64,000 bases of DNA from CAWJKP01 sp963843465 (GTDB taxonomy: Bacteria > Planctomycetota > Planctomycetia > Pirellulales > Thermoguttaceae): the NCBI GenBank assembly GCA_963843465.1, contig CAWJKP010000002.1:1302001-1366000 (forward strand). Reading direction: 5' to 3'. Below the pieces are notes generated by a model that had not been told where the DNA came from, made no database searches, and worked only from the letters and a program-made list of their open reading frames with translations. The position numbers were made by a program, and so were the translations under genes. Below are positions 27,827 through 36,487 of this stretch, in pieces. The stretch's first letter is position 1. Each line of letters starts with the position of its first letter.

Positions 27827-28583
27827 TCACCGCGTCTCTTCTCCCAGCCGGCCGGTCCAGTCGAGTAGATTTCGGAAGAACTGGGCGTACCAGTTGCCGA
27901 CCTCGATCTCCGCGCCGGCCACTTGCTGGACTATCCTGCGATCGCCCCAATCGACCAGTCCGCCGACCCAGTGCGGCGCAACGTCGGTTGCCAGCGCGGC
28001 CGTTCGACCTTGGCCGTATTGGCCGACGACCAACAGCGGCGACTCGGCCCGGGGGGTAAACTCCAGCGCATCGCCGGCCCGGTGGACGTCAAACTCCCGG
28101 GCCACCAGCAGCGTGGCCGCGTCGGGCTTGGCCGCGATCGCGTTGAAACCGCCGATCGAGGGCGGCCGGTCCCAAGGCAGTCCCGCAAGCAATGGGTGAT
28201 CCGCCGCCTGCCAAACCAGGCAGCTTTGCGGGCAGTTCCGCCGATCGTCCCGGGTCTGCATGACTACGGGCAAGACCTCGGCCAAGGGCGAACCCTGATA
28301 CTCGCCCAGCCGGCCAAAGAAGCTTCTCCCAGCCGCCGATCATCAGCAGGCCCGAGCCGCCGCGGACGCAATCCACCAGGTGGGCCATCTGGGCCGGCTG
28401 GAAGTTGGCCGCCGGGTAGTCGCTGATCACGTAAAGCGCGTATGGCCGGTCCGCAAACGCCGGCTCCAACGGCTCGCCGCTGGGGAAGTGCTCGAAGGCG
28501 ATCTCAAAATGCGTCATCACCGCGGCCAGGTAGCTTGCCGCCCCGGTCAGGTCGCCGTCGCCAAGATAGCAGACTACCATCAC
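27827..28583 (-). CDS. Glutamine-amidotransferase-like domain protein (PF07090-type, single frameshift)
   Basis: The first segment (28583 to about 28320) reads VCYLGDGDLTGAASYLAAVM, YALYVISDYPAANF and GGSGLLMIGGWE, which is the strand-order of the putative amidotransferase fold. The second, one frame over, continues FFGRLGEYQGSPLAEVLPV and ends with ESPLLVVGQYGQGRTAAL, DVAPHW and YAQFFRNLLDWTG. Joining needs a one-base change near 28317-28326 (GAAGCTTCT). In this family a catalytic Cys is often absent and none is seen in the usual place, so it may be non-enzymatic. The start overlaps the stop of the next upstream gene by 4 bp (28580-28583). Confidence 0.72.
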
Positions 28584-29083
28584 GAAAGCTCCCGCAACTG
28601 TTCCCCCTCTCCCTTCGGGAGAGGGTCGGGGTGAGGGGACGCAGGATCAAGCTGCAACGAATCTTTGAACTCAGACAGATGCGCTCCCAGCAATCCAACT
28701 TTGTGTCCATTCTGTCGCAATACGGCCGTCGCCCTGCCGTTCACCACCAGCAAGACGAATAAGCCAAGGCAAGGTACGAGAGTGAGCATCGCCAACAGAA
28801 TCCCCGTCGTCGTACTGTACACCTTGAGGGACAGCGCAAAGGCGAAGACCATGGCGACAAGCATCGTGGCCAACAGCGCTGATACAAGGACTTGACCTGC
28901 CAATTGAATTACTCTTACGTCTCGTGTCGGAAAGCAGAAATGCATCGCTACGAGCCCAGTCCAGGCGACGTTTCCAAGAAACTGAATCAGCAGGGAGATG
29001 ATTATTCCTTTCTGATAAACGGCGATGGTGCGCACGTCTTTGGGCTGGCGACTCTTGGGAATGACCCCCTGGAAATCGGCCAA
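28580..29083 (-). CDS. Small membrane protein of unknown function
   Basis: The protein has about 167 residues with four hydrophobic segments (KGIIISLLIQFLGNVAWTGLV, QLAGQVLVSALLATMLVAMV, LKVYSTTTGILLAMLTLV, PCLGLFVLLVV). Just upstream in the same frame the codons read SENPFQSPL, a motif often found at the N-terminus of planctomycete membrane proteins. No ATG lies there, however; a GTG at 29117 sits one frame off behind an AAGAAGGAAG sequence, so the true start may be hidden by another indel. The last 20 or so residues (HPDPLPKGEGEQ) are encoded by the common CCTCTCCC..GGGAGAGG repeat. It is coupled to the amidotransferase-like gene. Confidence 0.55.
   Translation of the reverse strand: MADFQGVIPKSRQPKDVRTIAVYQKGIIISLLIQFLGNVAWTGLVAMHFCFPTRDVRVIQLAGQVLVSALLATMLVAMVFAFALSLKVYSTTTGILLAMLTLVPCLGLFVLLVVNGRATAVLRQNGHKVGLLGAHLSEFKDSLQLDPASPHPDPLPKGEGEQLRELS
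28603..28640. repeat. CCCTCTCCCTTCGGGAGAGGG palindrome inside a gene's 3' end
   Basis: The arms CCCTCTCCC and GGGAGAGGG with a TTC loop are followed by TCGGGGTGAGGG. The unit is in frame and encodes the C-terminal HPDPLPKGEG of the small membrane protein. Confidence 0.75.
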
Positions 29084-29154
29084 CGGAGATTGGAAGGGGT
29101 TCTCGCTCGTGGGTCACCTTCCTTCTTGGTTTGATGCCATGTGGGTGAGTCGCT

Positions 29155-29450
29155 GTTTACGCCCTTGCACGCCCCGAAGGGGCGTAACATAACCTGCACG
29201 CCCCGAAGGGGCGTAACATATCAGCCCAGGGCAAGCGCAGCGCCGCCCTGGGTTGTGGAAGACCTGCGGACGTAAGCCCCGAAAGGGCGAAACAATCGAA
29301 GCCACATGGGACCGACATGGTTCGGTCCGCTGCTGTAGCGCCCTTTCAGGGCTTCGATGGTCCCGAAATCCTACCCAGGGCGGCACTGCGTGGCTACGCC
29401 GCCGCAGCTCTGCCCTGGGCTGATATGTTACGGCCCCTTCGGGGCGAAAA
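29155..29450. repeat. Large inverted-repeat element, CCCCGAAGGGGCG / CCCAGGGC family
   Basis: The left arm CCCCGAAGGGGCGTAACATA (from 29201) then TCAGCCCAGGGC is mirrored on the right by GCCCTGGGCTGATATGTTA and GCCCCTTCGGGGCG (29412-29446). Inner arms GCCCTGAAAGGG-like and ATCGAAGCC/GGCTTCGAT complete the structure. A half-copy lies at 40207-40310. No gene is seen between 29118 and 29538. Confidence 0.85.
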
Positions 29451-29538
29451 CAAAGGTCCGATGAGCCGAAATGCATGTCAATGTCAAATTCTCTTCAGCT
29501 CGCTCCGATCATGTCCCGGGTGCAGCGCCGCCGGTACA

Positions 29539-29575
29539 TCAGCCGGCGTGGCCGCCGGGGCTAACAGGCTGAAAC
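29539..29575. repeat. AGCCCCGGCGGCCACGCCGG unit supplying a C-terminus
   Basis: On the minus strand GTTAGCCCCGGCGGCCACGC encodes the last codons of the PIG-L gene and ends in its TGA stop. Identical words occur at 18363, 22528, 48481, 50727 and 52134. Confidence 0.75.
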
Positions 29576-30384
29576 AGCTCCTCGTACTGTCCCGGGTACA
29601 ACACGTTGAACTCGACCTCGCGGAGGTATTCCACCGCTCCCGCCTTCCGCTGCACTTCTACCAAGAGGTCGATCTGTTCCTGGCTGGCATAGGCCCGGAT
29701 GCCGGCAAGCTTGCGCTCGACCAGCGCCTCAGGCACCGCCACGCGGATCTGCGGCGGTGCGAGGAAATCGCAGTAGGTGGCGTACTCGTACAACACGGGA
29801 ATCCACGCCAGCGGCTCGCCCAGCTCGGGCCAGATCCGTCCCTGGGCGTGGTACAGGCTGATCACCATCTCTTCGTGGACGATGCGGTGGTCGGGATGGA
29901 TGTCGGTGATCGAGGAGAGGAAGACGCGGGTCGGGTGGACGCGGCGGAGCAGGTGCGTGAAGGCGTTCTGCAAGCCGGTGGCCCCTTCGAGCGCGGTCGG
30001 GTCGTCGGGAGTGGTGAGGCGCCGCCCGCGGTAGGGGCCGAGGCCGCCGTCGGGGAAAGGCAATTGATGCAGCCGCTCGGCGGGCAGGCCCAGCAGCCGG
30101 TACGATTGGCTCGCCTCCCGGCGGCGGATGTCGGCGATAGACTCCCGCTCGGCGAGGCGGCAGTAGCCCATGCGGCCGTCGGTGGCCACCACGGCGTGGA
30201 CTTCGATCCCTTCGCCGATCGCCGCCTGGAACGACAGCCCGCAGCCGAGGACGATGTCGTCGTCGTGCGGGCTGACGAAGAGCCAGCATTCCCGCGAGCT
30301 GTTCCAGGGGGCGAAGATCTCCGCGATCTTCTCGCTGGAAAGCAGCTTGCCGGCCGTCCGCCGGCAGTAAGTGGCTTGCGTCAC
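29539..30384 (-). CDS. PIG-L family deacetylase
   Basis: A GTG at 30384 behind GGAGAT starts a 281-residue protein. Residues 36-48 (FVSPHDDDIVLGCG) carry the PHxDD zinc motif of PIG-L/LmbE deacetylases, and DIHPDHRIVHEE supplies the third metal ligand. These enzymes remove N-acetyl groups from sugar conjugates such as GlcNAc-inositol or bacillithiol precursors; the substrate here is unknown. A neighbouring SIS-domain sugar isomerase-like gene, 77 bp upstream, supports an amino-sugar role. The last residues (SPGGHAG) and the stop are read from the AGCCCCGGCGGCCACGCC repeat. Longer forms from 30444 start inside another repeat. Confidence 0.85.
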   Translation of the reverse strand: MTQATYCRRTAGKLLSSEKIAEIFAPWNSSRECWLFVSPHDDDIVLGCGLSFQAAIGEGIEVHAVVATDGRMGYCRLAERESIADIRRREASQSYRLLGLPAERLHQLPFPDGGLGPYRGRRLTTPDDPTALEGATGLQNAFTHLLRRVHPTRVFLSSITDIHPDHRIVHEEMVISLYHAQGRIWPELGEPLAWIPVLYEYATYCDFLAPPQIRVAVPEALVERKLAGIRAYASQEQIDLLVEVQRKAGAVEYLREVEFNVLYPGQYEELFQPVSPGGHAG

Positions 30385-30401
30385 GTGCGGATCTCCGTTC
30401 T

Positions 30402-30460
30402 GTAGTAGGCACACGCCGTGTGCCGTAATTGGCGGACGGCACACGGCGTGTGCCTGCTAC
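30402..30460. repeat. GTAGCAGGCACACGCCGTGTGCC palindrome
   Basis: GTAGTAGGCACACGCCGTGT at 30402 pairs with ACACGGCGTGTGCCTGCTAC ending at 30460. The same family lies inside hypF (35102-35176) and as a nine-unit tandem at 45890-46230. Confidence 0.85.
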
Positions 30461-30461
30461 C

Positions 30462-31484
30462 CTAACCGAGGAACTCGTTGCCGATCTTCCGCGCCCTTTG
30501 GGGGCGGTCGAGGTTGATCTTCAGCGCCACGCCCACGCTCACCAGCAGGTTCCAGCCGGCCAGCAGCTCCAGCACGGTCTGGTAGCCCTCCACCGCCGGC
30601 ACGGCGATGGTGGGGAAGATCGTCGGCTGGCTGCTGACGGCGATCACCCGCAGACCCACGCCGTCGACCAGCACCTCCTTGAACTTCCGCGCCTCTTCGG
30701 GGAAGGGGTCGATCACCACGACCACGTCGCCGCGGTCCATCACCTCCTCGACGCCGTGGACGGCGTAGGTGCCTTCGAGGTAGTCGCTTTTCTTGCGGGT
30801 AATCTCGTTGGCCTTCAGCGTAAGCTCTTCCGCCACGCCGTTGTTGCGGCCGGCGAAGTAGATCGTCGCGGCCCCGGCGACCGTCTGCACGATCTCCGCA
30901 TCGATCCGCGTCTCCAGCGCCTCCCGCGCCTGCTCGGCGGCGGCTCCTTGCCGGGCCAGCAGCGGCGAGCCGTCCTCTTCATAAACCAGCGACAGCGAGC
31001 GGTAGAAGAGCGCCTGCTCGATCACGCTCTTGGTGGCCGCCACCGCCTGCTCCTTGCCGCAGGAGAGCGTGAACAAGCGGGTCGAGACCGACTCCAGCCG
31101 CGTGTTCTGGTTGGCCGTCAGGCCGTAACGCTGCGGATGGCCCTGCTCACGGAGACGGCCGAACAACGAGATCAGCTCCTTGGTCTGGCCGCTGTTGCTG
31201 GCCCCGAAGACGGCAAACGGCGAGAGGTCGTACTCGTGAGCCTGGCGGGCGCCGTCGGTGGCGACGTCCAGCGGCAAGCCGAGTTTCATCAGGTGGTAGA
31301 TCAGGTTCTTGGCGGGAAAGATGCGGCTGGAGCCCTCGCCGGTGAGGAAGAGGCGGCCCGTCTCGCGGATCGCCGCGGCCACTTCCCGCGAGCGGTCGAA
31401 GTCGAAACGCCGGAGGATCTCGGGCGTTTCGAGCATCTCGCGCACCAGCGCGAAGGTCTTATAGGGGTCGTCCTTGAGGTTCAT
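30462..31484 (-). CDS. SIS-domain sugar-phosphate isomerase/aminotransferase-like protein
   Basis: The 340-residue protein has two sugar isomerase (SIS) domains. The first reads GRLFLTGEGSSRIFPAKNL and FAVFGASNSGQTKELIS, the phosphosugar-binding 'S.SG.T.E' loop. The second reads IYFAGRNNGVAEELTLKANE, then HGVEEVMDRGDVVVVIDPFPEE, then a final VEGYQTVLELLAGWNLLV helix. It looks like the isomerase half of GlmS/AgaS-type proteins but has no glutaminase domain. Its job may be deaminating or isomerising an amino-sugar phosphate. It overlaps the upstream secreted-protein gene by 4 bp (ATGA, 31481-31484). Confidence 0.82.
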   Translation of the reverse strand: MNLKDDPYKTFALVREMLETPEILRRFDFDRSREVAAAIRETGRLFLTGEGSSRIFPAKNLIYHLMKLGLPLDVATDGARQAHEYDLSPFAVFGASNSGQTKELISLFGRLREQGHPQRYGLTANQNTRLESVSTRLFTLSCGKEQAVAATKSVIEQALFYRSLSLVYEEDGSPLLARQGAAAEQAREALETRIDAEIVQTVAGAATIYFAGRNNGVAEELTLKANEITRKKSDYLEGTYAVHGVEEVMDRGDVVVVIDPFPEEARKFKEVLVDGVGLRVIAVSSQPTIFPTIAVPAVEGYQTVLELLAGWNLLVSVGVALKINLDRPQRARKIGNEFLG

Positions 31485-32023
31485 TGCGGCGTCTCTCGGG
31501 GCGGAAACAACTGGTCGATTTGCGATAGCCTGCGTACTGAAAACAACGAGTCGATCTGGCCGGAAACCGGCTCGTACTTCCCGTCGGACCGCTTTTTGAG
31601 GAACAGCAGGTAGTGGGGCATGCCCTCCTCGACTTTGGCTTTGTGTTCCACCCCATCTACGGACTCGATTCCCAACCGTAGACCCGTCTTCCGAAAAGAT
31701 GCGAGCAACGGGCCGTTGTCAATTAGCACGCCCCCATTCTCCCGAAAATGAATCACCTGGACCTGCTTCTCCGAAACCTCCCCCTTGAATACCGTCTCGA
31801 CATCGAAAGTCGTCAACCGTCCTTCGAGGTACTTCCCGAACGGACCATCTTCCACCTTTTCGTTCCACGGGCCCTCCGAAGCAACGGTCACGACGACGAC
31901 GGCATCCGCGGCGTCTTTGAGTCGTTGAAAGCTCCACGATTCGACGAGCCGGGCATCTGCCTGCGGACAAAGCAGGCAGGCCAGGGCCATTGCCATCCAA
32001 ATCGACCGCCGGTTTGGTCCCAT
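31481..32023 (-). CDS. Secreted protein of unknown function
   Basis: The protein has 180 residues with a signal peptide (MGPNRRSIWMAMALACLLCPQADA). The mature part has a mixed beta pattern (ADAVVVVTVASEGPW, FDVETVFKGEVSEKQVQVIHF, MPHYLLFLKKRSDGKYEPV). No motif is known to me. It resembles short beta-rich proteins seen beside metal or sugar enzymes in planctomycetes, but this is weak. It is coupled to the downstream SIS gene by a 4-bp overlap and lies about 100 bp after hypD. Confidence 0.7.
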   Translation of the reverse strand: MGPNRRSIWMAMALACLLCPQADARLVESWSFQRLKDAADAVVVVTVASEGPWNEKVEDGPFGKYLEGRLTTFDVETVFKGEVSEKQVQVIHFRENGGVLIDNGPLLASFRKTGLRLGIESVDGVEHKAKVEEGMPHYLLFLKKRSDGKYEPVSGQIDSLFSVRRLSQIDQLFPPRETPQ

Positions 32024-32125
32024 TCTCAGTGCCTCCTCGCCAGTTCCTTGGGATGAAGCTGCTGATGGCTACGATAGATCATCTCTCCATCTTCCGCAAG
32101 CACCTCCGAAGGGACCGCCGCCCGT

Positions 32126-33229
32126 TCACGATCCCAATCCTGCCGCGTGGCGGCGGTAGCGGTAGTAGGCGGCGCAGGCCCCTTCGGCGGAAACCATCGG
32201 GGCGCCCAGCGGGTGGTCGGGATGGCAAAGGACGCCGAAGGCCGGGCATTCGTGCGGCCGGCGATGCCCCTGGAGCACCTCGCCGGCCAGGCACTCGGCC
32301 GGCTCGTCGGCCGTGATTGTCGAAACGCCGAATCGCGACTCGGCGTCGTACGCGGCGTAGAGCGGACGCAGGCCAAGGCCGCTCTGGGGTATCTCTCCAA
32401 TCCCCCGCCACTTCCGCGAAACCGGCTCGAAGACCTGACGGACGATCTCCATCGCCGGCCGGTTGCCTTCCGGGCGGACGGCGCGGGCGTACTGGATCTC
32501 GGCCTCCGCCCGGCCCTCTTCCAACTGGCGGACGCACATCAAGACTCCCTGGAGGATGTCCACGGGCTCGAAGCCCGTGGCCACGATCGGTACGTGGTAC
32601 TGCCGGGCGATGGGGCGGTACTCCTCGATGCCGGTGATCGCCGCGACGTGTCCGGCGGCCAGGAAGCCCTGCACGCAGCAGCCGGGCGCCTCCAGCACGG
32701 CCCGCAGGGCCGGCGGCACCAGCACGTGCGAGACCAGCACCGAAAAGTTCTTCACGCCCAGCCGTGCCGCCTGGTAGACGGCCATGGCGTTGGCCGGGGC
32801 GGTGGTCTCGAAGCCCACGGCGAAGAAGACCACCTCCCGGCCGGGCGTGTTGCGGGCAAGCGCCAGCGCGTCCATGGGGGAGTAGACGATCCGCACGTCG
32901 CCCCCTTCCGACTTCACCGTCAGCAGGTCCTTCTTCGACCCCGGCACCCGCAGCATGTCGCCGAACGAGCAGAAGCTTACCTCCGGCCGCGAGGCGATGG
33001 CGATCGCCTTGTCGAGGATCTCGATCGGCGTGACACATACCGGGCAGCCGGGCCCGTGGATCATCGTGACCTGCGCCGGCAGCATCTCGTCCAGGCCGAA
33101 GCGCACAATGGCGTGCGTCTGCCCGCCGCAGACCTCCATGATTTTCCAGGGCCGCGTGGTGAGCCGGGCGATTTCGCCGGCCAACCGCCGGGCCGCTTCG
33201 GCGTCGCGATACTCGTCGACGTATTTCAT
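32126..33229 (-). CDS. hypD: [NiFe]-hydrogenase maturation protein HypD
   Basis: The 367-residue protein carries the HypD hallmarks: VCGGQTHAIVRFGL near residue 36, GPGCPVCVTP (two of the conserved cysteines), FCSFGDMLRVPGS, VGFETTAPANA, and the C-terminal Cys region HECPAFGVLCHPDHPLGAPMVS that binds the [4Fe-4S] cluster. HypD works with HypC to assemble the Fe(CN)2CO part of the hydrogenase active site. Its start overlaps hypC by 4 bp (ATGA, 33226-33229). No hydrogenase structural gene or hypE is in the window. Confidence 0.95.
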   Translation of the reverse strand: MKYVDEYRDAEAARRLAGEIARLTTRPWKIMEVCGGQTHAIVRFGLDEMLPAQVTMIHGPGCPVCVTPIEILDKAIAIASRPEVSFCSFGDMLRVPGSKKDLLTVKSEGGDVRIVYSPMDALALARNTPGREVVFFAVGFETTAPANAMAVYQAARLGVKNFSVLVSHVLVPPALRAVLEAPGCCVQGFLAAGHVAAITGIEEYRPIARQYHVPIVATGFEPVDILQGVLMCVRQLEEGRAEAEIQYARAVRPEGNRPAMEIVRQVFEPVSRKWRGIGEIPQSGLGLRPLYAAYDAESRFGVSTITADEPAECLAGEVLQGHRRPHECPAFGVLCHPDHPLGAPMVSAEGACAAYYRYRRHAAGLGS

Positions 33230-33525
33230 GGCGGCGGCTCCACCGCGTCCCCGGCCGCGCCCCCCTCGTGCAGGGCGGCGGTCCGCTGGATCTGCTCGTC
33301 GATTTGGCCGATCTGGTCGAGGTACGAGAATATCTCCTGCGCCTCCTGCTCATCGATGCGGCTGATGGCGAAGCCCACGTGGACGATCACGTAATCGCCC
33401 ACGACCGCTTCGGGCGTGTAGGCCAGGCAGATTTCCTTGGCGATGCCGCCAAACTCCACCTTGCCCATCGGCAGCCCGTCCTGCTGGTGGACCTCCAGGA
33501 TCCGCCCCGGTATTCCTAAACACAT
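33226..33525 (-). CDS. hypC: [NiFe]-hydrogenase maturation chaperone HypC
   Basis: The 99-residue protein begins MCLGIPGRILEV, in which Cys2 is the ligand that holds the iron fragment with HypD. GVAKEI-like (FGGIAKEICLAY) and VGDYVIVHVGFAISRIDE complete the HypC/HupF beta-barrel. It is about 20 residues longer than usual; the extra C-terminal tail (ALHEGGAAGDAVEPPP) overlaps the hypD start and probably has no special role. It lies between hypF (86 bp upstream) and hypD. Confidence 0.95.
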   Translation of the reverse strand: MCLGIPGRILEVHQQDGLPMGKVEFGGIAKEICLAYTPEAVVGDYVIVHVGFAISRIDEQEAQEIFSYLDQIGQIDEQIQRTAALHEGGAAGDAVEPPP

Positions 33526-33611
33526 CTTCGCGACTCCTCCCAGTTGGTCCCGGCTGCCCGCCGGGACCCGGATAAACCCTTAACCAAAACGTCCCGCCCG
33601 GCAGGCGGGAC

Positions 33612-36058
33612 CTACCTTCCCCGCGCCACCATCACTTGCCCCAGGGCGATCCCGCCGTCGTTGGGTGGGACCTGGCGATGGGCGTGGACGCGAAAACCGG
33701 CCTCCAGCAGCCGGCGGCGAATATCCTCGGCCAGCCGTGCGTTCTGAAAACATCCGCCGCTCAGCGCCACGTCCGATAGACCGGCCCGTCGAGCCAACAC
33801 CACGGCTAACTCCGCCAAGGCGTTGTGGAACCGGGCGCTGATCCGGCCCACCGACGCCCCGGCCGCGCGATCGGCCAGCACGGCCCGCAGCATCGGCTCC
33901 CAGTCGATGATCGCCGGGTCGCCGTCGCCGACCGGCAGCGGATAAGCTTCCGACCGGTCTTCCTCGGCGGCAAACTCCAGCGACATGGCCGCATGTCCCT
34001 CGAAGTGGACCACTGCCGGCAGGCCGCAGATCGCCGCCACCGCGTCGAACAGGCGGCCCATGCTGCTGGTCCGCGGACTGCGGACCCGCGCCCGAGCATC
34101 GCCAGCAGCGTTTCCGCCTCCGCAGCCGTGAACCAGGCCCCGGCGGTCCCATGTACGTCAGGCTTTCTAGCCTGACCTGCCCCTTCCTGACCTGCCCCTT
34201 CCTGATTTACCCCTTCTGTCAGGCTGGAAAGCCTGACGTACGTCGCGTAGTCGATCGCCCGCGGGCCGAGGATCTCGTGGAGCAGCCCCAGGGCCGAGCG
34301 GCGAGGCTCGCGCGACGCCCGGTCGCCGCCGGGCAAGGGAAAGGTCCGCAAGTGGGCCAGCCGGCGAAACTCGGTCCCCCGGCAGACCAGCACCTCGCCG
34401 CCCCAGACCGTGCCGTCGTCGCCGTAGCCCGTGCCGTCCCAGGCAAAGCCCAGCACCGGGCCGTCGAGCCGATGCTCGGCCATGCAGGCTGCCACGTGCG
34501 CGTGGTGGTGCTGCACGCGGACCAGGGGAAGATCCCAAGCCGCGGCCAGGGCCTCCGCATGATGCGTCGAGGCATAGTCGGGGTGCAGGTCGCAGGCCAA
34601 AAGCTCGGGCCGGAGATCGAAGAAGTCCAACAGGTCGCGGATCGCCCGTTGGTGGACATCGACGCCTTGCGGGCTGTCCAAGTCGCCGACGTGGGCGCTG
34701 AGGACCACCTGCGAGCCGATAGCCAGCGCCACGGTGTTCTTCAGGTGTCCGCCCACCGCCAGGACCGTCGGCCCCGATCGGCCCAGCTCGATCGGCAGCG
34801 GCGCATAGCCCCGGGCGCGGCGGAGCAACTGGAGGCCGTCCGGGCCGACCCGGGCCACCGAATCGTCCACCGGACGGACGATCTGTCGGTCGTGGGTCAA
34901 GAAAGCGTCGGCCAGCGGGGCAAGCCGCTGGAGGGCGTCTTCCGTGGCCACCGCCATCGGCTCCTCGGAGAGGTTCCCGCTGGTGCAGACGAGCGGTCGC
35001 CGGACCGCCGCCACCAACAGGTGGTGCAGCGGCGTGTAGGGCAGCATCACGCCCAGGTAGGGGTTGCCGGGGGCCACGGCTTCGGCGATGTCGCCCGTAA
35101 GGTAGCAGGCACACGCCGTGTGCCGTCCGCTGCCTTCTTCCCCTTGGGCGGACGGCACACGGAGTGTGCCTGCTACTTTACGACGCCGCAAGAGGAGGAT
35201 CGGGGCCTGGGCCGAGGCCAACACACGGGCTTCCTCCGCGCCGACGTGGCAGCGGAGGCGGACTTCATCCAGCGTGGCCAGCATCACCGCCAGCGGCTTT
35301 TCGTACCGCCGCTTCCGTTGGCGCAATAGGTCCACGGCTTGCGGATTGGCGGCATCGACGATCAGTTGGAACCCGCCCAGCCCTTTCACCGCCAGCACGC
35401 GGCCCGCGACCACCATCTCGGCCGCCCGACACAAGGCTTGCGGCCCCAGGGCCAGCTCCCCGCCCTGCGGGTCCAGAAGCTGCAGTTGCGGGCCGCAGTC
35501 GGGGCAGGCAATCGGCTGGGCATGGAACCGCCGGTCGGACGGATTGGCGTACTCGGCCGCGCAGGCCGGGCACATGCGGAACCAGGCCATGCTGGTCCGC
35601 GGACGGTCGTAGGGCAGGTGCTCAATGATCGACCAGCGAGGCCCGCACTGGGTACAATTGGTGAAGGGATACCCGAACCGCCGCTGGCCCGGCGTGCGGA
35701 TCTCCTCGCAGCACTCGGGGCAGGTCGCCAGGTCGGCGGGGATCGTCGGCCGGGGCATCCCCTGGTCCGGGCTGCTGCGGATCTGGAAAGCCGCTTGGCC
35801 GTCCACCTGGCAGGGTTGCGGGTGGATGTCCAGCGAGTCGATCCGTGCCTGGGGCGGCGGCGAGCAGCGCAACTGGTCGAGGAACGCCTCGATGGCCGCT
35901 GGCTCTCCCTGAACCTCGATCCGCACCATGCCGGCCTCGTTTTGCACCCAGCCGGTCAGTCCGCGGGCCAAAGCGGCGTTATAGACGAAGGGCCGAAACC
36001 CAACCCCTTGGACCACTCCCCGCACGGCGATCGCCAGGCGCTCGGGCGACGACCTCAT
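33612..36058 (-). CDS. hypF: Carbamoyltransferase HypF, hydrogenase maturation (single frameshift, two in-frame repeat insertions)
   Basis: HypF makes the CN ligands from carbamoyl phosphate. The acylphosphatase domain (VRGVVQGVGFRPFVYNAAL), two C4 zinc fingers (CPECCEEI, CTQCGPR, CPACAAEY, CPDCGPQ), the YrdC domain (LAVKGLGGFQLIVDA) and the Kae1-like domain (HHHAHVAACMAEHRL, FAWDGTGYGDDG) are all present. The end, SSMGRLFDAVAAICGLP to PPNDGGIALGQV, is in another frame from about 34090; one missing base near 34083-34092 joins them. Two palindromic repeats lie inside the gene in frame, at 35102-35176 and 34147-34245, each adding about 25-33 residues in probable loops. The start is ATG 36058 (or ATG 36076). 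Confidence 0.92.
34147..34245. repeat. In-frame TACGTCAGGCTTTCTAGCCTGA palindrome inside hypF
   Basis: TACGTCAGGCTTTCTAGCCT (34152-34171) is mirrored at TCAGGCTGGAAAGCCTGACG (34219-34238). Between them lies CCTGCCCCTTCCTGA duplicated in tandem. The reading frame stays open and gives NQEGAGQEGAGQ-type filler. Confidence 0.85.
35102..35176. repeat. In-frame GTAGCAGGCACACGCCGTGT palindrome inside hypF
   Basis: The arms GTAGCAGGCACACGCCGTGT and ACACGGAGTGTGCCTGCTAC flank a TTCTTCCCCTT loop. The insertion sits between the YrdC-domain sequence ILLLRRRK and EAVAPGNPYLGVMLPY, where HypF proteins normally have only a few residues. Confidence 0.9.
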
Positions 36059-36284
36059 GGCAGGGCTGTTGTGCATACGCGGCAAGAATGGGGTAGGGCA
36101 GAGGAAAGAGCGGAATCGGGGCGCGGCCCCGCGCCGTGCGGCCGCAAAGGCCGATACCTTCAGTTTAACGGAAATCACCGCAGACGGTAAGCGGCCGCCG
36201 CGAATCCCGTCGGGACGTGCAAGAAAGAGAGACGCGCCAAGGGCTGGCAGGTGAAAACGAGGAGATTGGACCCGACCCAATCCC

Positions 36285-36487
36285 CCCAAGCTTTTTCGGG
36301 TCTTCCGGGATTTGGGTGGGCCGGACGGGGTGGAACTGACGTGCGGAACACGGAGTTGGGCCACGCGACGGCGCCGAACAGAGAAGAGGAACCCGTACCC
36401 GGCACCAAGAAATACGGGTTCCTCTTCTCTGGTTCCGTCCTCTCGGTTGTCCGTGCCACCCACCCAAATCTCGGAAGACCCGTTTTC
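36285..36487. mobile_element. Nested inverted-repeat element of about 200 bp (MITE-like)
   Basis: The outer arms CGGGTCTTCCGGGATTTGGG (from 36297) and CCCAAATCTCGGAAGACCCG (ending 36482) are imperfect inverses. The inner arms AGAGAAGAGGAACCCGTA (36379-) and ACGGGTTCCTCTTCTCT (36414-) form a long perfect-looking stem. It fills the gap between hypF and the ABC permease and touches the permease's last codons. It encodes nothing by my reading; 36059-36284 shows no gene either. Confidence 0.7.

Noticed and set aside
30462..31484. A full GlmS
   Set aside because: Only the SIS half is present, with no N-terminal Cys glutaminase domain.
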